A DNA stretch of 64,000 nucleotides from the NCBI RefSeq assembly GCF_022809125.1, contig NZ_JALGBI010000003.1:248001-312000 (forward strand). Direction: 5' to 3'. The DNA is from Variovorax terrae (lineage in GTDB: Bacteria > Pseudomonadota > Gammaproteobacteria > Burkholderiales > Burkholderiaceae_C). A model generated the notes under the pieces. The model worked only from the letters and a program-made list of their open reading frames with translations, searched no databases and had not been told where the DNA came from. Made by a program: the position numbers and the translations under genes. Shown in pieces: positions 26,816 through 35,222 of the stretch (the first letter of the stretch is position 1; the number at the start of each line of letters is the position of its first letter).

Positions 26816-29090
26816 GCAACAGCGCGTTGGCCATGACGCTCACCGAGCTGAGCGCCATGGCCGCGCCCGCCACCACTGGGCTCAGGTAGCCCAGCGCCGC
26901 CAGCGGGATGCCGGCCACGTTGTAGGCGAAGGCCCAGAACAGGTTCTGCCGGATCTTCAGCACCGTGCGGTGCGAGATGTCCAGCGCCCCCGCCACCAAG
27001 CCCGGGTCGCCGCGCATCAGCGTGATGCCGGCCGCCTGCATCGCCACGTCGGTGCCGTTGCCCATGGCCAGCCCCACGTCGGCTGCAGCCAGCGCGGGCG
27101 CGTCGTTCACGCCGTCGCCCACCATGGCCACGATATGGCCCCCACGCTTGTCACTGCGTGTACTGCGCTGCCCCTCGAGGGGGCCGTTTTTTCCTTGGGA
27201 CGGCCCGGCGGAAAAATGATGGCCCCCTCGCTTGAGTTCTGCCACTGCGGCCGCCTTGTCGCCGGGCAGCACCTCGGCCAGCACCTCGCCGGCCTCGGGA
27301 TTCAGCCCGAGGCGGCGCGCCATGGCTTCGGCCGCGCCGCGGTTGTCACCGGAGATCATCACCGTGCGCAGGCCGCGCGCACGCAGGCCGGCCAGCGCCG
27401 CCTGCGCGCCGGGCTTGGGCTCGTCGCCGAACGCCATCAACGCACGCGCCGCCAGGCCGCCGGTGGTGCGCTCCACCAGCACCGACACCGTGGCACCCTC
27501 CTGCTGCAAGCCGGCGGCACGCGCGCGCAGCGGGCCCAGCGCCACCGCGAGCTCGTCCATCCAGCGCAGGCTGCCTATCAGGTAGCTCACCGCGCCCATC
27601 TCGCCCTCGGTGCCGCGCCCTGGCACGGCGCGCACGCCGTCGGGCGCCGCCACGGCCAGCCCCTGCGCCTGCGCCGCCGCGACCACCGCGCGCGCCAGCG
27701 GGTGTTCGCTGCCGCTTTGCAGGCTGGCGGCGGCCCGCAGCAGGGCGGCCAGCTCCAGGCCCTCGGCCGGGACGAAGGCCACCAGGCGCGGCTGGCCCAC
27801 GGTCAATGTGCCGGTCTTGTCGAAGGCCACGGTATCGACCTTGTGGGCAAGTTCGAGCGCCTGCGCGTCCTTGATCAGGATGCCGTGCTTCGCGGCCACG
27901 CCCGTGCCCGCCATGATGGCAGCCGGCGTGGCCAGCCCGAGCGCACAGGGGCAGGCGATCACCAGCACCGCCACCGCATGGATCAGCGCCGTCGCCACGC
28001 CGGCGCCGGCCCACAGCCAGCCCAGCAGCGTGAGCAGGGCCAGCACCAGCACCACCGGCACGAACACGGCCGAGACCTGGTCCACCAGCCGCTGGATCGG
28101 CGCCTTGGCCGCCTGCGCGTCTTCCACCAGGCGGATGATGCGCGACAGCACCGTCTCGGCGCCCACGGCGCTCACCTGCATCACGATGCGGCCCTCGCCG
28201 TTGATCGAGCCGCCCGTGAGCGCGGCTTCGGCCACCTTGGGCACGGGCAGCGGCTCGCCCGTGAGCATGGATTCGTCCACCTGCGTCTCGCCCTCGAGCA
28301 GCCGGCCATCGACCGGGATGCGTTCGCCCGGGCGCACCACCACGCGGTCGCCCACCATGAGCTCGGCCACCGGCACGTCCACCTCGCCGTCCTCGCTGAC
28401 CCAGTGCGCCACCTCGGGCCGCAGCGCGTGCAGCGCACGGATCGCGGCCGTGGTCTGGCGCTTGGCACGCGCCTCCAGCCACTTGCCCAGCAGCACCAGC
28501 GTCACCACCACGGCCGAAGCCTCGAAGTACAGGTGCGGCATGCTGCCTGCCTCGGCTGTCAGCCACAGCCAGACCGACAAGCCCCAGCCCGCGCTGGTGC
28601 CGATGGCCACCAGCAGGTCCATGTTGCCGGTGAAGGCCTTGAGCGCATGCCAGCCCGCGCGGTAGAAGCGGGCCCCGAGGATGAACTGCACCGGCGTGGC
28701 CAGCGCGAACTGCAGCCAGGGCGCCAGCATCCAGTGCGCGCCGAACAGGTCGCCGATCATGGGCACCACCAGCGGCAGCGACAGCAGCAGGCCAAAGCCC
28801 ACGGGCGCGAAGCCGGCCCAGGGCGAGGCATGCTCCGCCGCGTCGGCCTGGGCTTCGGTGCGCGGCTCGTAGCCGGCATCGCGCACGGCCCGGCGCAACT
28901 GCGCCTCCATGGGCTCGCCGGACTGGTAGGTGATATGGGCCGACTCCGTGGCCAGGTTCACCGTGGCGTCCTGCACGCCGGGCACTTTTTTGAGCGCCCG
29001 CTCGACACGGCCCACGCACGAAGCGCAGGTCATGCCGCCGACCGACAGGTTGAGGGAGTCGAGAGAGGGGAGGGAGGTGGTTTGACTCAT
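26736..29090 (-). CDS. copA: copper-translocating P1B-type ATPase with a repeat-derived insertion
   Basis: A 784-residue heavy-metal ATPase. One N-terminal HMA domain ([13 protein letters not shown]), TGE-type loop [11 protein letters not shown] in [13 protein letters not shown], phosphorylation motif [23 protein letters not shown] and the C-terminal [11 protein letters not shown] expected for Cu+ transport. Between VAELK and [10 protein letters not shown] the protein carries an extra ~28 residues (about 620-652) bounded by the repeated peptide KRGGH, encoded by an 84-bp intergenic-type repeat. Start [10 protein letters not shown], preceded by a CueR-type promoter. Exports Cu+ to the periplasm. 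Confidence 0.92.
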   Translation of the reverse strand: MSQTTSLPSLDSLNLSVGGMTCASCVGRVERALKKVPGVQDATVNLATESAHITYQSGEPMEAQLRRAVRDAGYEPRTEAQADAAEHASPWAGFAPVGFGLLLSLPLVVPMIGDLFGAHWMLAPWLQFALATPVQFILGARFYRAGWHALKAFTGNMDLLVAIGTSAGWGLSVWLWLTAEAGSMPHLYFEASAVVVTLVLLGKWLEARAKRQTTAAIRALHALRPEVAHWVSEDGEVDVPVAELMVGDRVVVRPGERIPVDGRLLEGETQVDESMLTGEPLPVPKVAEAALTGGSINGEGRIVMQVSAVGAETVLSRIIRLVEDAQAAKAPIQRLVDQVSAVFVPVVLVLALLTLLGWLWAGAGVATALIHAVAVLVIACPCALGLATPAAIMAGTGVAAKHGILIKDAQALELAHKVDTVAFDKTGTLTVGQPRLVAFVPAEGLELAALLRAAASLQSGSEHPLARAVVAAAQAQGLAVAAPDGVRAVPGRGTEGEMGAVSYLIGSLRWMDELAVALGPLRARAAGLQQEGATVSVLVERTTGGLAARALMAFGDEPKPGAQAALAGLRARGLRTVMISGDNRGAAEAMARRLGLNPEAGEVLAEVLPGDKAAAVAELKRGGHHFSAGPSQGKNGPLEGQRSTRSDKRGGHIVAMVGDGVNDAPALAAADVGLAMGNGTDVAMQAAGITLMRGDPGLVAGALDISHRTVLKIRQNLFWAFAYNVAGIPLAALGYLSPVVAGAAMALSSVSVMANALLLRRWSAPAAAPSAKTTPHTAPAARSA
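27135..27233. repeat. 84-bp in-frame repeat insertion inside copA with 15-bp flanking direct repeats
   Basis: ATGGCCCCCWCGCTT occurs at 27135-27149 and 27219-27233 (one mismatch), exactly 84 bp apart, so removing one unit restores a normal [15 protein letters not shown] junction. Between them lie a CCCCTCGAGGGG palindrome and a GGGCCGTTTTTTCC/AAAA segment typical of intergenic elements. 84 bp is a multiple of three, so the frame is kept and there is no stop. Confidence 0.8.
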
Positions 29091-29100
29091 GATGGGTGTC

Positions 29101-29131
29101 AGCGTAAACCTTGCCATGATGGAAAGGTCAA
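29101..29131 (-). promoter_or_regulatory. CueR-type promoter/operator of copA
   Basis: Minus strand: -35 TTGACC (29126-29131), 19-bp spacer, -10 TACGCT (29101-29106). The spacer holds the inverted repeat ACCTT...AAGGT (29108-29128, 21 bp), the MerR/CueR hallmark: an over-long spacer that the activator untwists when it binds Cu+. Confidence 0.78.
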
Positions 29132-29182
29132 GCGCTCCTGTTGTTTATGAACACAAGCCGAAGGGTTATTTCAGCCATGGCC

Positions 29183-29214
29183 TTGACCTTCCCATCGTGT
29201 CAGGGTTGACACTT
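29183..29214 (+). promoter_or_regulatory. CueR-type promoter/operator of copZ-cueR
   Basis: TTGACC at 29183-29188, then the dyad ACCTT...AGGGT at 29186-29206 (21 bp, one mismatch) and a poor -10 about 19-20 bp downstream. Same layout as the divergent copA operator ~55 bp away, so both transcripts are probably activated by CueR. Confidence 0.6.
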
Positions 29215-29248
29215 ATCATGTCATCAACATCCTTCAAGGAGAACCCTC

Positions 29249-29449
29249 ATGAACCAGACCTTCAATGTACAAGGCATGACCTGCGGCCACTGCGAGCGCA
29301 CCGTGGCCAAGGCCCTCAAGCAGGTGGACCCGCAGGCCGAAGTCAGGATCGACCGCGAGCAGGGCCGCGTCGAGGTGGAAAGCACCTGGCCGCGCGACAC
29401 GCTGGCCCGCGCCATCGCCAATGAAGGCTACAGCGTTGCGGCCGCCTGA
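29249..29449 (+). CDS. copZ: copper chaperone CopZ (heavy-metal-associated domain protein)
   Basis: A 66-residue ferredoxin-like HMA protein with Cu+-binding MTCGHC at residues 10-15 and RVEVES...IANEGYSV at the end, full family length. It would deliver Cu+ to CopA or CueR. AAGGAG precedes the ATG. Its 3' end overlaps cueR by 29 bp in another frame. Confidence 0.92.
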   Translation: MNQTFNVQGMTCGHCERTVAKALKQVDPQAEVRIDREQGRVEVESTWPRDTLARAIANEGYSVAAA

Positions 29450-29885
29450 AGCCGCCGGCGCTGTGCGCGCCGCGCCGCCCGAGCCCGTCAACATCGGCAC
29501 CGCCGCCGCGCGCTCGGGCGTGTCGGCCAAGATGGTGCGGCACTACGAATCGCTCGGGCTGCTGCCGCGCGTGCAGCGCACCGGCAGCGGCTACCGCCAG
29601 TACACCGAGGCCGACGTGCACACCCTGCGCTTCATCAAGCGCTCGCGCGACCTCGGCTTCTCGATGGACGAGATCGGCGAACTGCTCGGTCTGTGGAACA
29701 ACCGCCGCCGCACCAGCGCCGGCGTAAAGCGCATCGCGCAGGCCCATGTGGACGACCTCGCGCAGCGCATCAAGGCCATGCAGGCCATGAAGCGCTCGCT
29801 CGAGCACCTCGTGCATTGCTGCCACGGCGACGAGCGCCCCGACTGCCCAATCCTGGACGATCTGGCGGGCCAGCCGGCGCATTGA
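29421..29885 (+). CDS. cueR: MerR-family copper-responsive regulator CueR
   Basis: A 154-residue MerR-type activator: helix-turn-helix VNIGTAAARSGVSAKMVRHY, YESLGLLPRVQRTGSGYRQY wing, dimerisation helix, and a C-terminal metal loop HCCHGDERPDCPIL with the two cysteines that bind Cu+ linearly in CueR. It carries a ~20-residue N-terminal extension. The start within copZ implies translational coupling. Expected to activate copA and its own operon. Confidence 0.85.
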   Translation: MKATALRPPEAAGAVRAAPPEPVNIGTAAARSGVSAKMVRHYESLGLLPRVQRTGSGYRQYTEADVHTLRFIKRSRDLGFSMDEIGELLGLWNNRRRTSAGVKRIAQAHVDDLAQRIKAMQAMKRSLEHLVHCCHGDERPDCPILDDLAGQPAH

Positions 29886-29894
29886 TCACTTCGT

Positions 29895-29941
29895 TTTTGA
29901 TAGCACCCAATGACCAGGGGGCAAGGACATCCTCCTCTTTT
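29895..29941 (+). repeat. partial R1 repeat after cueR
   Basis: TTTTTGATAGCACCCAATGACC followed by a degenerate GGACAT block matches the central part of the R1 consensus; the left arm of the hairpin is worn. Lies between cueR and the pirin gene. Confidence 0.4.
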
Positions 29942-30023
29942 CATGGAGAATCTGGCCTGCCAATGCCGCTGGCGGCAATGATGACGCTGGCAGGGTTATG
30001 CCCTGCTGCTGTGTAATCGTTCC

Positions 30024-30899
30024 ATGGCCTACGCCCCGCAGCCCGTGTCCTCCCCGCGCACGATCGACCACATCGTCGCCGGCGTCTCCACCAGCGATGG
30101 CGATGGCGTCAAGCTCACGCGTGTATTGCACCAGCCGCTGCAGCAACGCATGGACCCGTTCCTGATGCTCGACGCCTTCGGCAGCGACAACCCGGGCGAC
30201 TACATCGGCGGCTTTCCCACCCACCCGCACCGCGGCTTCGAGACCGTCACCTACATGATCGCCGGGCGCATGCGCCACCGTGACAGCCGGGGCCACGAGG
30301 GCGTGCTGCAGAACGGCGGCGTGCAGTGGATGACGGCCGGGCGCGGCCTGATGCACAGCGAGCTGCCCGAGCAGGAAGAGGGCCTGATGGAAGGCTTTCA
30401 GCTCTGGCTCAACCTGCCGGCCAAGGACAAGATGTGCGAGCCCTGGTACCGCGACATCCAGAGCAGCGAGATTCCCGAGTACCGCACCGACGAGAAAGTG
30501 CACGTGCGCGTGATCGCCGGCGAGAGCCATGGCGTGGCCGGCGCGATGCAGCGCGAGCACACCGAGCCGCTGTACCTCGACATCGCGCTGCCCCCGGGCG
30601 CGCAGTTCGCGCAGCCGCTGGCCGACACGCACAACGCCCTGCTCTACGTGTACCGCGAATCGGTGTTCGTCGCCGGCAGCGAGATCCCGACCAAGCGCAT
30701 GGCCATTCTGGCCAACGACCCGGGCAGCGACGGCGTGCTGATCAGCGCGCCTGCCTCCAATTCGTCGCCCGCGCGGCTGCTGCTGATCGCCGGCAAGCCC
30801 CTGCGCGAGCCGATCGTGCAGTACGGCCCGTTCGTGATGAACACGCGCGACCAGCTGGTCCAGGCCGTGCACGACCTGCAGAACGGCCGCTTCACCTGA
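30024..30899 (+). CDS. pirin-family protein
   Basis: A 291-residue bicupin of the pirin family. The metal-binding signature FPTHPHRGFETVTYMIAG and the following Glu/His in VQWMTAGRGLMHSE are intact, so an iron site and quercetinase-like or redox-sensing role are possible; function in bacteria is generally unclear. Stands alone between the copper block and the Spy-like gene. Confidence 0.88.
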   Translation: MAYAPQPVSSPRTIDHIVAGVSTSDGDGVKLTRVLHQPLQQRMDPFLMLDAFGSDNPGDYIGGFPTHPHRGFETVTYMIAGRMRHRDSRGHEGVLQNGGVQWMTAGRGLMHSELPEQEEGLMEGFQLWLNLPAKDKMCEPWYRDIQSSEIPEYRTDEKVHVRVIAGESHGVAGAMQREHTEPLYLDIALPPGAQFAQPLADTHNALLYVYRESVFVAGSEIPTKRMAILANDPGSDGVLISAPASNSSPARLLLIAGKPLREPIVQYGPFVMNTRDQLVQAVHDLQNGRFT

Positions 30900-31053
30900 C
30901 AGCCGGGTCCGGGCCAAGCCTGGCCGGGCGGGCGCCAAAACTTTACAAACCATCATTGCGTAGCAATGGCGCGGTTACATGGGCCGCCCACACTTCCCTT
31001 CAACCTGATGCCTTCTTGCGGCACCGGGGGTTTCTCAACGAAAGGAAGCTCTC

Positions 31054-31563
31054 ATGAAACAAGCCCTCCAACGCACCCTGGTGGCCAGCTTGCTGGCCGG
31101 CGTGGGCGCCCTCGCCTTCGCCCAGTCCCCCGCTCCCGCCGGCCAGCCCGGCGACATGGGCGCCAAGCCGCCCCGCCAGGAGCGCATGAACCGCCCCGAC
31201 CCGGCCAAGATGAAGGAATTCATGGCCAAGCGCCAGGCCGAGCTCAAGGCCAAGCTGCAGATCACACCCAACCAGGAAGGCGCCTGGACCACGTTCACCG
31301 AGGCCATGAAGCCGTCGATGCACGCGCGCCTGGACCGCGCCGAGTTCGCCAAGCTCACCACGCCCGAGCGCATCGACCGCATGCGCGCCATGCGCGAGCA
31401 GCGCATGGCCGCGATGGACAAGCGCGCCGACGCTGCCAAGGCCTTCTACGCCACGCTGACGCCGCAGCAGCAAAAGGTGTTCGACGCCGAAACGCTGCGC
31501 CGCGGCCCGCATGGCGACGGCCATGGCCCGCGCCCGCAGGGCCGCCCCGGCCAACCTGGCTGA
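31054..31563 (+). CDS. Spy/CpxP-family periplasmic protein (LTXXQ motif)
   Basis: A 169-residue protein with signal peptide (MKQALQRTLVASLLAGVGALAFAQ) and a mature helical region rich in Met, Lys and Arg. LQITPNQEGAW and LTPQQQKVFD are the two LTxxQ repeats of Spy/CpxP periplasmic chaperones, which are often metal- or envelope-stress-induced. GGAAG precedes the ATG. The nearby copper and efflux genes make a metal-stress role plausible (inference). Confidence 0.8.
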   Translation: MKQALQRTLVASLLAGVGALAFAQSPAPAGQPGDMGAKPPRQERMNRPDPAKMKEFMAKRQAELKAKLQITPNQEGAWTTFTEAMKPSMHARLDRAEFAKLTTPERIDRMRAMREQRMAAMDKRADAAKAFYATLTPQQQKVFDAETLRRGPHGDGHGPRPQGRPGQPG

Positions 31564-31588
31564 ACCGGCCTCGTGCCTTGAAACACTG

Positions 31589-31621
31589 CCCCGGACGCAG
31601 CAGCGCGGTCCGGGGTTTTGC
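31589..31621 (+). terminator. Rho-independent terminator after the Spy-like gene
   Basis: Stem CCCCGGAC/GTCCGGGG (31589-31596 with 31608-31615), 11-nt loop, then TTTTG. Confidence 0.75.
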
Positions 31622-31624
31622 GTT

Positions 31625-31990
31625 TCAGGCCAATAACTTCTTCAGCTCGCCGCTGGCGATCAGCTTGTCCAGGTCCTCGGCGCCGCCCACCAGCACGCCC
31701 TTCACGAACACCATCGGAAAGGTCGGCCAGCCGGTCCACAGCTTCAGCGCGGTGCGCCGGCGCCAGGTGTTGAGGTAGTTGCCGTATTCCATGTAGTGGT
31801 AACTCACTCCCGCGGCATCGAGCAGCCGGCGCGCCTTGCGCGGAAACGGGTTCAGCCCCATGCCCACCACCACCACGGCATGGGCCGCCACCGCCGCCTG
31901 CACCTCCTGCACGATCGATTGCTGGTGGCTGGCAATCCGCTCACGGACGGCGGGGTGCATCTGGGCTTCGTCGAGGATCGGGCGGGGCAT
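31625..31990 (-). CDS. glutaredoxin-like protein lacking any cysteine
   Basis: A 121-residue protein with the monothiol-glutaredoxin fold pattern: VVVVGMGLNPFPRKARRLLD at the active-site strand-helix, WPTFPMVFVKGVLVGGAEDL carrying the cis-Pro/glutathione loop, and a C-terminal helix SGELKKLL. Where Grx4-type proteins have CGFS it has NPFP, and there is no Cys anywhere, so it cannot do thiol chemistry or ligate an Fe-S cluster by the usual residue. Role unknown. Divergent from the M14 peptidase across an oriC-like region. Confidence 0.72.
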   Translation of the reverse strand: MPRPILDEAQMHPAVRERIASHQQSIVQEVQAAVAAHAVVVVGMGLNPFPRKARRLLDAAGVSYHYMEYGNYLNTWRRRTALKLWTGWPTFPMVFVKGVLVGGAEDLDKLIASGELKKLLA

Positions 31991-32092
31991 GGCGAACTCC
32001 TGCAGGAATGGATGAGGGCCTGTTCACCCTACACGAAAACATCCGCCAGGCCAAAGGACAACCATGGGGATAGTTTGAGAACAACCGCCCAG

Positions 32093-32280
32093 TTATCCAC
32101 AGGCCGCGCGCCAACCCCGAAGTTGTTCATCGGCGCGCGACAGCCGGGAAGCACGCCTGCCCACAGTCTTGAAGCCGCGGCAAGTCGTTGACGCCAAAGG
32201 GAAAAACAGCCCTGTCCACAGAAGGACGCAAGCCTTACCTACTACTACTAAATAAACATAGAGATACTAAAGAAGAAAAC
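32093..32280. other. oriC-like cluster: DnaA boxes, DnaA-trio repeat and AT-rich stretch
   Basis: Within a 469-bp gene-free gap: a perfect DnaA box TTATCCACA at 32093-32101; near-boxes CTGCCCACA (32157-32165) and CTGTCCACA (32212-32220) in the same orientation; then CTACTACTACTA (32239-32250, four consecutive DnaA-trio units on the complementary strand) running into A/T-rich AATAAACATAGAGATACTAA up to 32280. The order box, spacer, trio, unwinding-type DNA is that of bacterial oriC basal elements. dnaA itself is 25 kb away, so this may be a second DnaA-binding locus rather than the origin. Confidence 0.5.
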
Positions 32281-32459
32281 AGGAACCCCTTCGCGCGCAA
32301 AAAAATCGTCGCGCCGGCCACGCCGCGCGGCCCGATCGGGCTCCGAGCCAAGTTTTTGCCCCAAAAAGCAGCCCGTGCGCGCCGCCAAGGGGGACACTGC
32401 CTTGCTTGACCGGCAGAATGGGGGCCCTGTTCCTGCCCGGACCGATCCTTGAGAGCCTG

Positions 32460-33494
32460 ATGCCGCGCCTGCACCTGCTGCCCGACACCTTCAGCGAGCA
32501 CGAAGACCTCCAGGCCATCCTCGAGGCCGGCAGCGCCCTGTTCGACACCCGAACCGAATGCGAGGTGCAGATCCGCCAGCGCCGCTTTCCCGTGTACTCG
32601 GCCCGCCTGGGCTCGCGCGACCCGCAGGCCCCGGCCATCGGCTTCTTCGGCGGCATCCACGGACTGGAGCGCATCGGAACGCAGCTGCTGCTCGACTACA
32701 TGCGCGCCCTGCTTTCAAGGCTCGAATGGGACGAGCTGCTGCACCAGCAGCTGCAGAACGTGCAGCTGGTCTTCATGCCGCTGGTCAACCCCGGCGGCAT
32801 GTGGGCCTGGACTCGCTCCAACCCGAGCGGCGTGGACCTGATGCGCAACGGCCCGCAGGACGCGGACGACCGCGTGCCCTTCCTGGCCGGCGGCCAGCGC
32901 CTCGGGCCCTGGCTGCCGTGGTACCGCGGCGCGCGCGGCGCGCCGCTGGAGGACGAGAGCGCCGCCGTGCTGCGTGTGGTGCAGCAGGAGCTCACGGCGC
33001 GCCCCTTCAGCCTCGCGCTGGACTGCCACTCGGGCTACGGCTGGGGCGACAGCATCTGGTTTCCCTATGCCCGCACGCGCCAGTTCATGCCGCACCTGCC
33101 CGAGATGTTCGCGCTCAAGACCATGTTCGAGCAGTCGCACCCGCACCACGGCTACGCCTTCGAGCCGCAAAGCCGGCAGTACCTGGCCCATGGCGACCTG
33201 TGGGACTGCGCCTACGACCAGGCGCCGCCCGGCCACATCTTTCTGCCCATGACGCTGGAGCTCGGCTCGTGGCTGTGGATCAAGAAGAACCCGGGCCAGC
33301 TCTTCACGCGCCACGGCATGTTCAACCCCATCAAGGAACACCGCACCAAGCGCGTGCTGCGCCGCCACGCCAACCTGCTGGACTTTCTGACGCGCGCCGC
33401 GTTCGCGCCGCACCGCTGGCTGCCCGCCAACGACCGGCGCGCGCGCCTGCTGGCCTACGCGCATGACTACTGGCGTCCGCGCCGCGCCGCATGA
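32460..33494 (+). CDS. M14-family zinc carboxypeptidase-like protein
   Basis: A 344-residue metallopeptidase of the M14 superfamily. Zinc ligands His67 and Glu70 in GGIHGLE, third His in LALDCHSGYGWGD, and a candidate catalytic Glu in MTLELGSW. Start MPRLHLLPDTF chosen at the conserved region; ATG at 32418 would add 14 residues. The stop overlaps the following hydrolase gene as ATGA. Natural substrate unknown. Confidence 0.78.
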   Translation: MPRLHLLPDTFSEHEDLQAILEAGSALFDTRTECEVQIRQRRFPVYSARLGSRDPQAPAIGFFGGIHGLERIGTQLLLDYMRALLSRLEWDELLHQQLQNVQLVFMPLVNPGGMWAWTRSNPSGVDLMRNGPQDADDRVPFLAGGQRLGPWLPWYRGARGAPLEDESAAVLRVVQQELTARPFSLALDCHSGYGWGDSIWFPYARTRQFMPHLPEMFALKTMFEQSHPHHGYAFEPQSRQYLAHGDLWDCAYDQAPPGHIFLPMTLELGSWLWIKKNPGQLFTRHGMFNPIKEHRTKRVLRRHANLLDFLTRAAFAPHRWLPANDRRARLLAYAHDYWRPRRAA

Positions 33495-34312
33495 CGCCGC
33501 CCGCCACCACGGTCCCCGAGCCGCGCCACTGGGTGCTGCTGCGCGGTCTGAGCCGCGAGGCGCGCCACTGGGGCCAGTTTCCCGCGCAGCTGCAGGCGCG
33601 GCTGGCGCCCTGCGCGGTCACTTTGCTCGACCTGCCCGGCAACGGCGTGCATTGGCCGCAGCGCACGCCGGGCCAAGTCGATGGCCTGCTGGCCGCGGCG
33701 CGCGCTGAACTGGCCGGCCGGGGCCTGGCTCCGCCATTCGGGCTGGTGGCGATGTCGCTGGGCGGCATGGTGGCCACGGCCTGGGCCCAGCAGCACGGGC
33801 CGGAGCTGAGCCGCCTGGTGCTGATCAACACCAGCATGCGCCCGTTCAGCGGCATCACCGAGCGCCTGCGGCCCGCCCACTGGCCGCGGCTGGCCCGGCT
33901 GGTGCTGCGCTGGCGCGAGGCGGCCGAGGTGGAGGATGCCATCCACCGCCTGACCTGCCGCCACACGGCTTCGCGCGCGCAGGACCTGGCCGAGTGGCTG
34001 GAGATCCGCCGCAGCGCGCCGGTCAGCGCCGCCAATGCATTGCGCCAGCTCTGGGCGGCCGCGCGCTTTCGCGCCGGCGCCGCGGCGCCCGCCTGTCCCA
34101 CGCTGGTGCTGTCGGGGCGCGGCGACGCGCTGGTCAACCCGGTGTGCTCGCAGCGCATTGCCGCGGCCTGGGGCTGCGCCCATGAACAGCACCCCTGGGC
34201 CGGCCACGATCTGCCGCACGACGACGCCGGCTGGACCTGCGAGGCCATCGCGCACTGGCTGCAGACGCTGCCGGCGCCCGCCGCGCAGCCCGGTTTGCTA
34301 TCAATACCATAG
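33491..34312 (+). CDS. alpha/beta hydrolase
   Basis: A 273-residue alpha/beta-hydrolase-fold enzyme. Nucleophile Ser in VAMSLGGMVA, acid Asp in SGRGDALV and His in WAGHDLPHDD complete a triad. Translationally coupled (ATGA) to the M14 peptidase gene, suggesting a shared pathway. The last codons and the TAG stop (34310-34312) lie inside an R1 repeat, so the C-terminal LLSIP appears repeat-derived. Confidence 0.82.
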   Translation: MTPPATTVPEPRHWVLLRGLSREARHWGQFPAQLQARLAPCAVTLLDLPGNGVHWPQRTPGQVDGLLAAARAELAGRGLAPPFGLVAMSLGGMVATAWAQQHGPELSRLVLINTSMRPFSGITERLRPAHWPRLARLVLRWREAAEVEDAIHRLTCRHTASRAQDLAEWLEIRRSAPVSAANALRQLWAAARFRAGAAAPACPTLVLSGRGDALVNPVCSQRIAAAWGCAHEQHPWAGHDLPHDDAGWTCEAIAHWLQTLPAPAAQPGLLSIP

Positions 34313-34360
34313 CTATCAAAGACCGCTGCACGCAGACCTTTGGCCTGAATCACCCTGAAA
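34296..34360 (+). repeat. R1 repeat overlapping the hydrolase stop codon
   Basis: TGCTATCAATACCATAGC, then GACCGC, GCAGACCTTTGGCCT and CCTGAAA, matching the R1 consensus. The stop codon of the hydrolase is the TAG in its hairpin arm. Lies between the hydrolase and minC. Confidence 0.75.
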
Positions 34361-34444
34361 CCGCGGCCTGTTTCATTCCTTCACCTTCGGGTCGTGGGCG
34401 GCTGTTAAGATTTGCCACTTTTCCCGAGTCGTCCTCTTCCCACA

Positions 34445-35191
34445 ATGCCCGTTGCCCTCGCAGGAAGCGCCCCTGCCACGTTCGAGATCAAGAGCGCCCA
34501 CCTGCCGCTGGTCGCCTTCCTGCTGAAATCGGCCGACCTGGCCGCGGTGACGGACGAGCTGGCGCGCCGCTTCGACGAGATTCCCGATTTTTTCGACAAC
34601 GATCCGCTGGTGGTCGACATGTCGGCGCTGCCGGCCGAGGCCCCGCCGCCCGACTTCGCCGCGCTGGTGAGCCTGCTGCGGCGCTACCGCGTGGCGCCCA
34701 TCGCCGCCCGGGGCGGCAATGCCGAGCAGATGGCGGCTGCCCTGGCGGCCGGCCTGGCCGCCGCGCCCGACGCGGTGGCGGCGCCCGCGCCCAAGGCGTC
34801 CCGCGCCGCCGCGCCCGCGGCCCCGCTGCCGGCGCCCGCGCCGGTGGCCCCCAGCGCGCTGGTGATCGATAAGCCGCTGCGCTCGGGCCAGCAGGTCTAT
34901 GCCAAGGGGCGTGACCTGGTGGTGATGGCCATGGTCAACCCCGGCGCCGAAGTCATCGCCGACGGCCACATCCACGTCTATGCGCCGCTGCGCGGCAAGG
35001 CCATCGCCGGCGCGCGCGGCAACGAGGACGCCCGCATCTTCTCGCTGTGCCTGGAGGCGCAGCTCATCTCCATCAGCGGCATCTACCGCACCAGCGACGT
35101 GCCGCTGCCGGCCGATGTGTGGGGCCAGCCCACGCAGATCCGGCTGGCCGGCGAAAAGCTGGTCATCGAGGCGCTCAAGGCCAGGGGCTGA
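34445..35191 (+). CDS. minC: septum site-determining protein MinC
   Basis: A 248-residue inhibitor of FtsZ polymerisation. N-terminal MinC_N domain (FEIKSAHLPLVAFLLKS), an Ala/Pro-rich linker (~115-140) and the C-terminal beta-helix with RSGQQVYAKGRDLVVMAMV and ADGHIHVYAPLRGKAIAGA, which bind MinD. First gene of the minCDE operon. Confidence 0.93.
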   Translation: MPVALAGSAPATFEIKSAHLPLVAFLLKSADLAAVTDELARRFDEIPDFFDNDPLVVDMSALPAEAPPPDFAALVSLLRRYRVAPIAARGGNAEQMAAALAAGLAAAPDAVAAPAPKASRAAAPAAPLPAPAPVAPSALVIDKPLRSGQQVYAKGRDLVVMAMVNPGAEVIADGHIHVYAPLRGKAIAGARGNEDARIFSLCLEAQLISISGIYRTSDVPLPADVWGQPTQIRLAGEKLVIEALKARG

Positions 35192-35222
35192 GCCCCACCC
35201 AACCATTCAATCAAGGACTCCC

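Noticed and set aside
29206..29219. TTGACA/TATCAT near copZ as a standard promoter
   Set aside because: The two hexamers are almost adjacent and cannot form a -35/-10 pair; the CueR-type arrangement just upstream fits better.
32188..32409. 73-codon open frame in the gap between the glutaredoxin-like and M14 genes
   Set aside because: It overlaps the DnaA-trio and A/T-rich region, has low-complexity basic composition and no ribosome binding site; regulatory DNA explains the sequence better.
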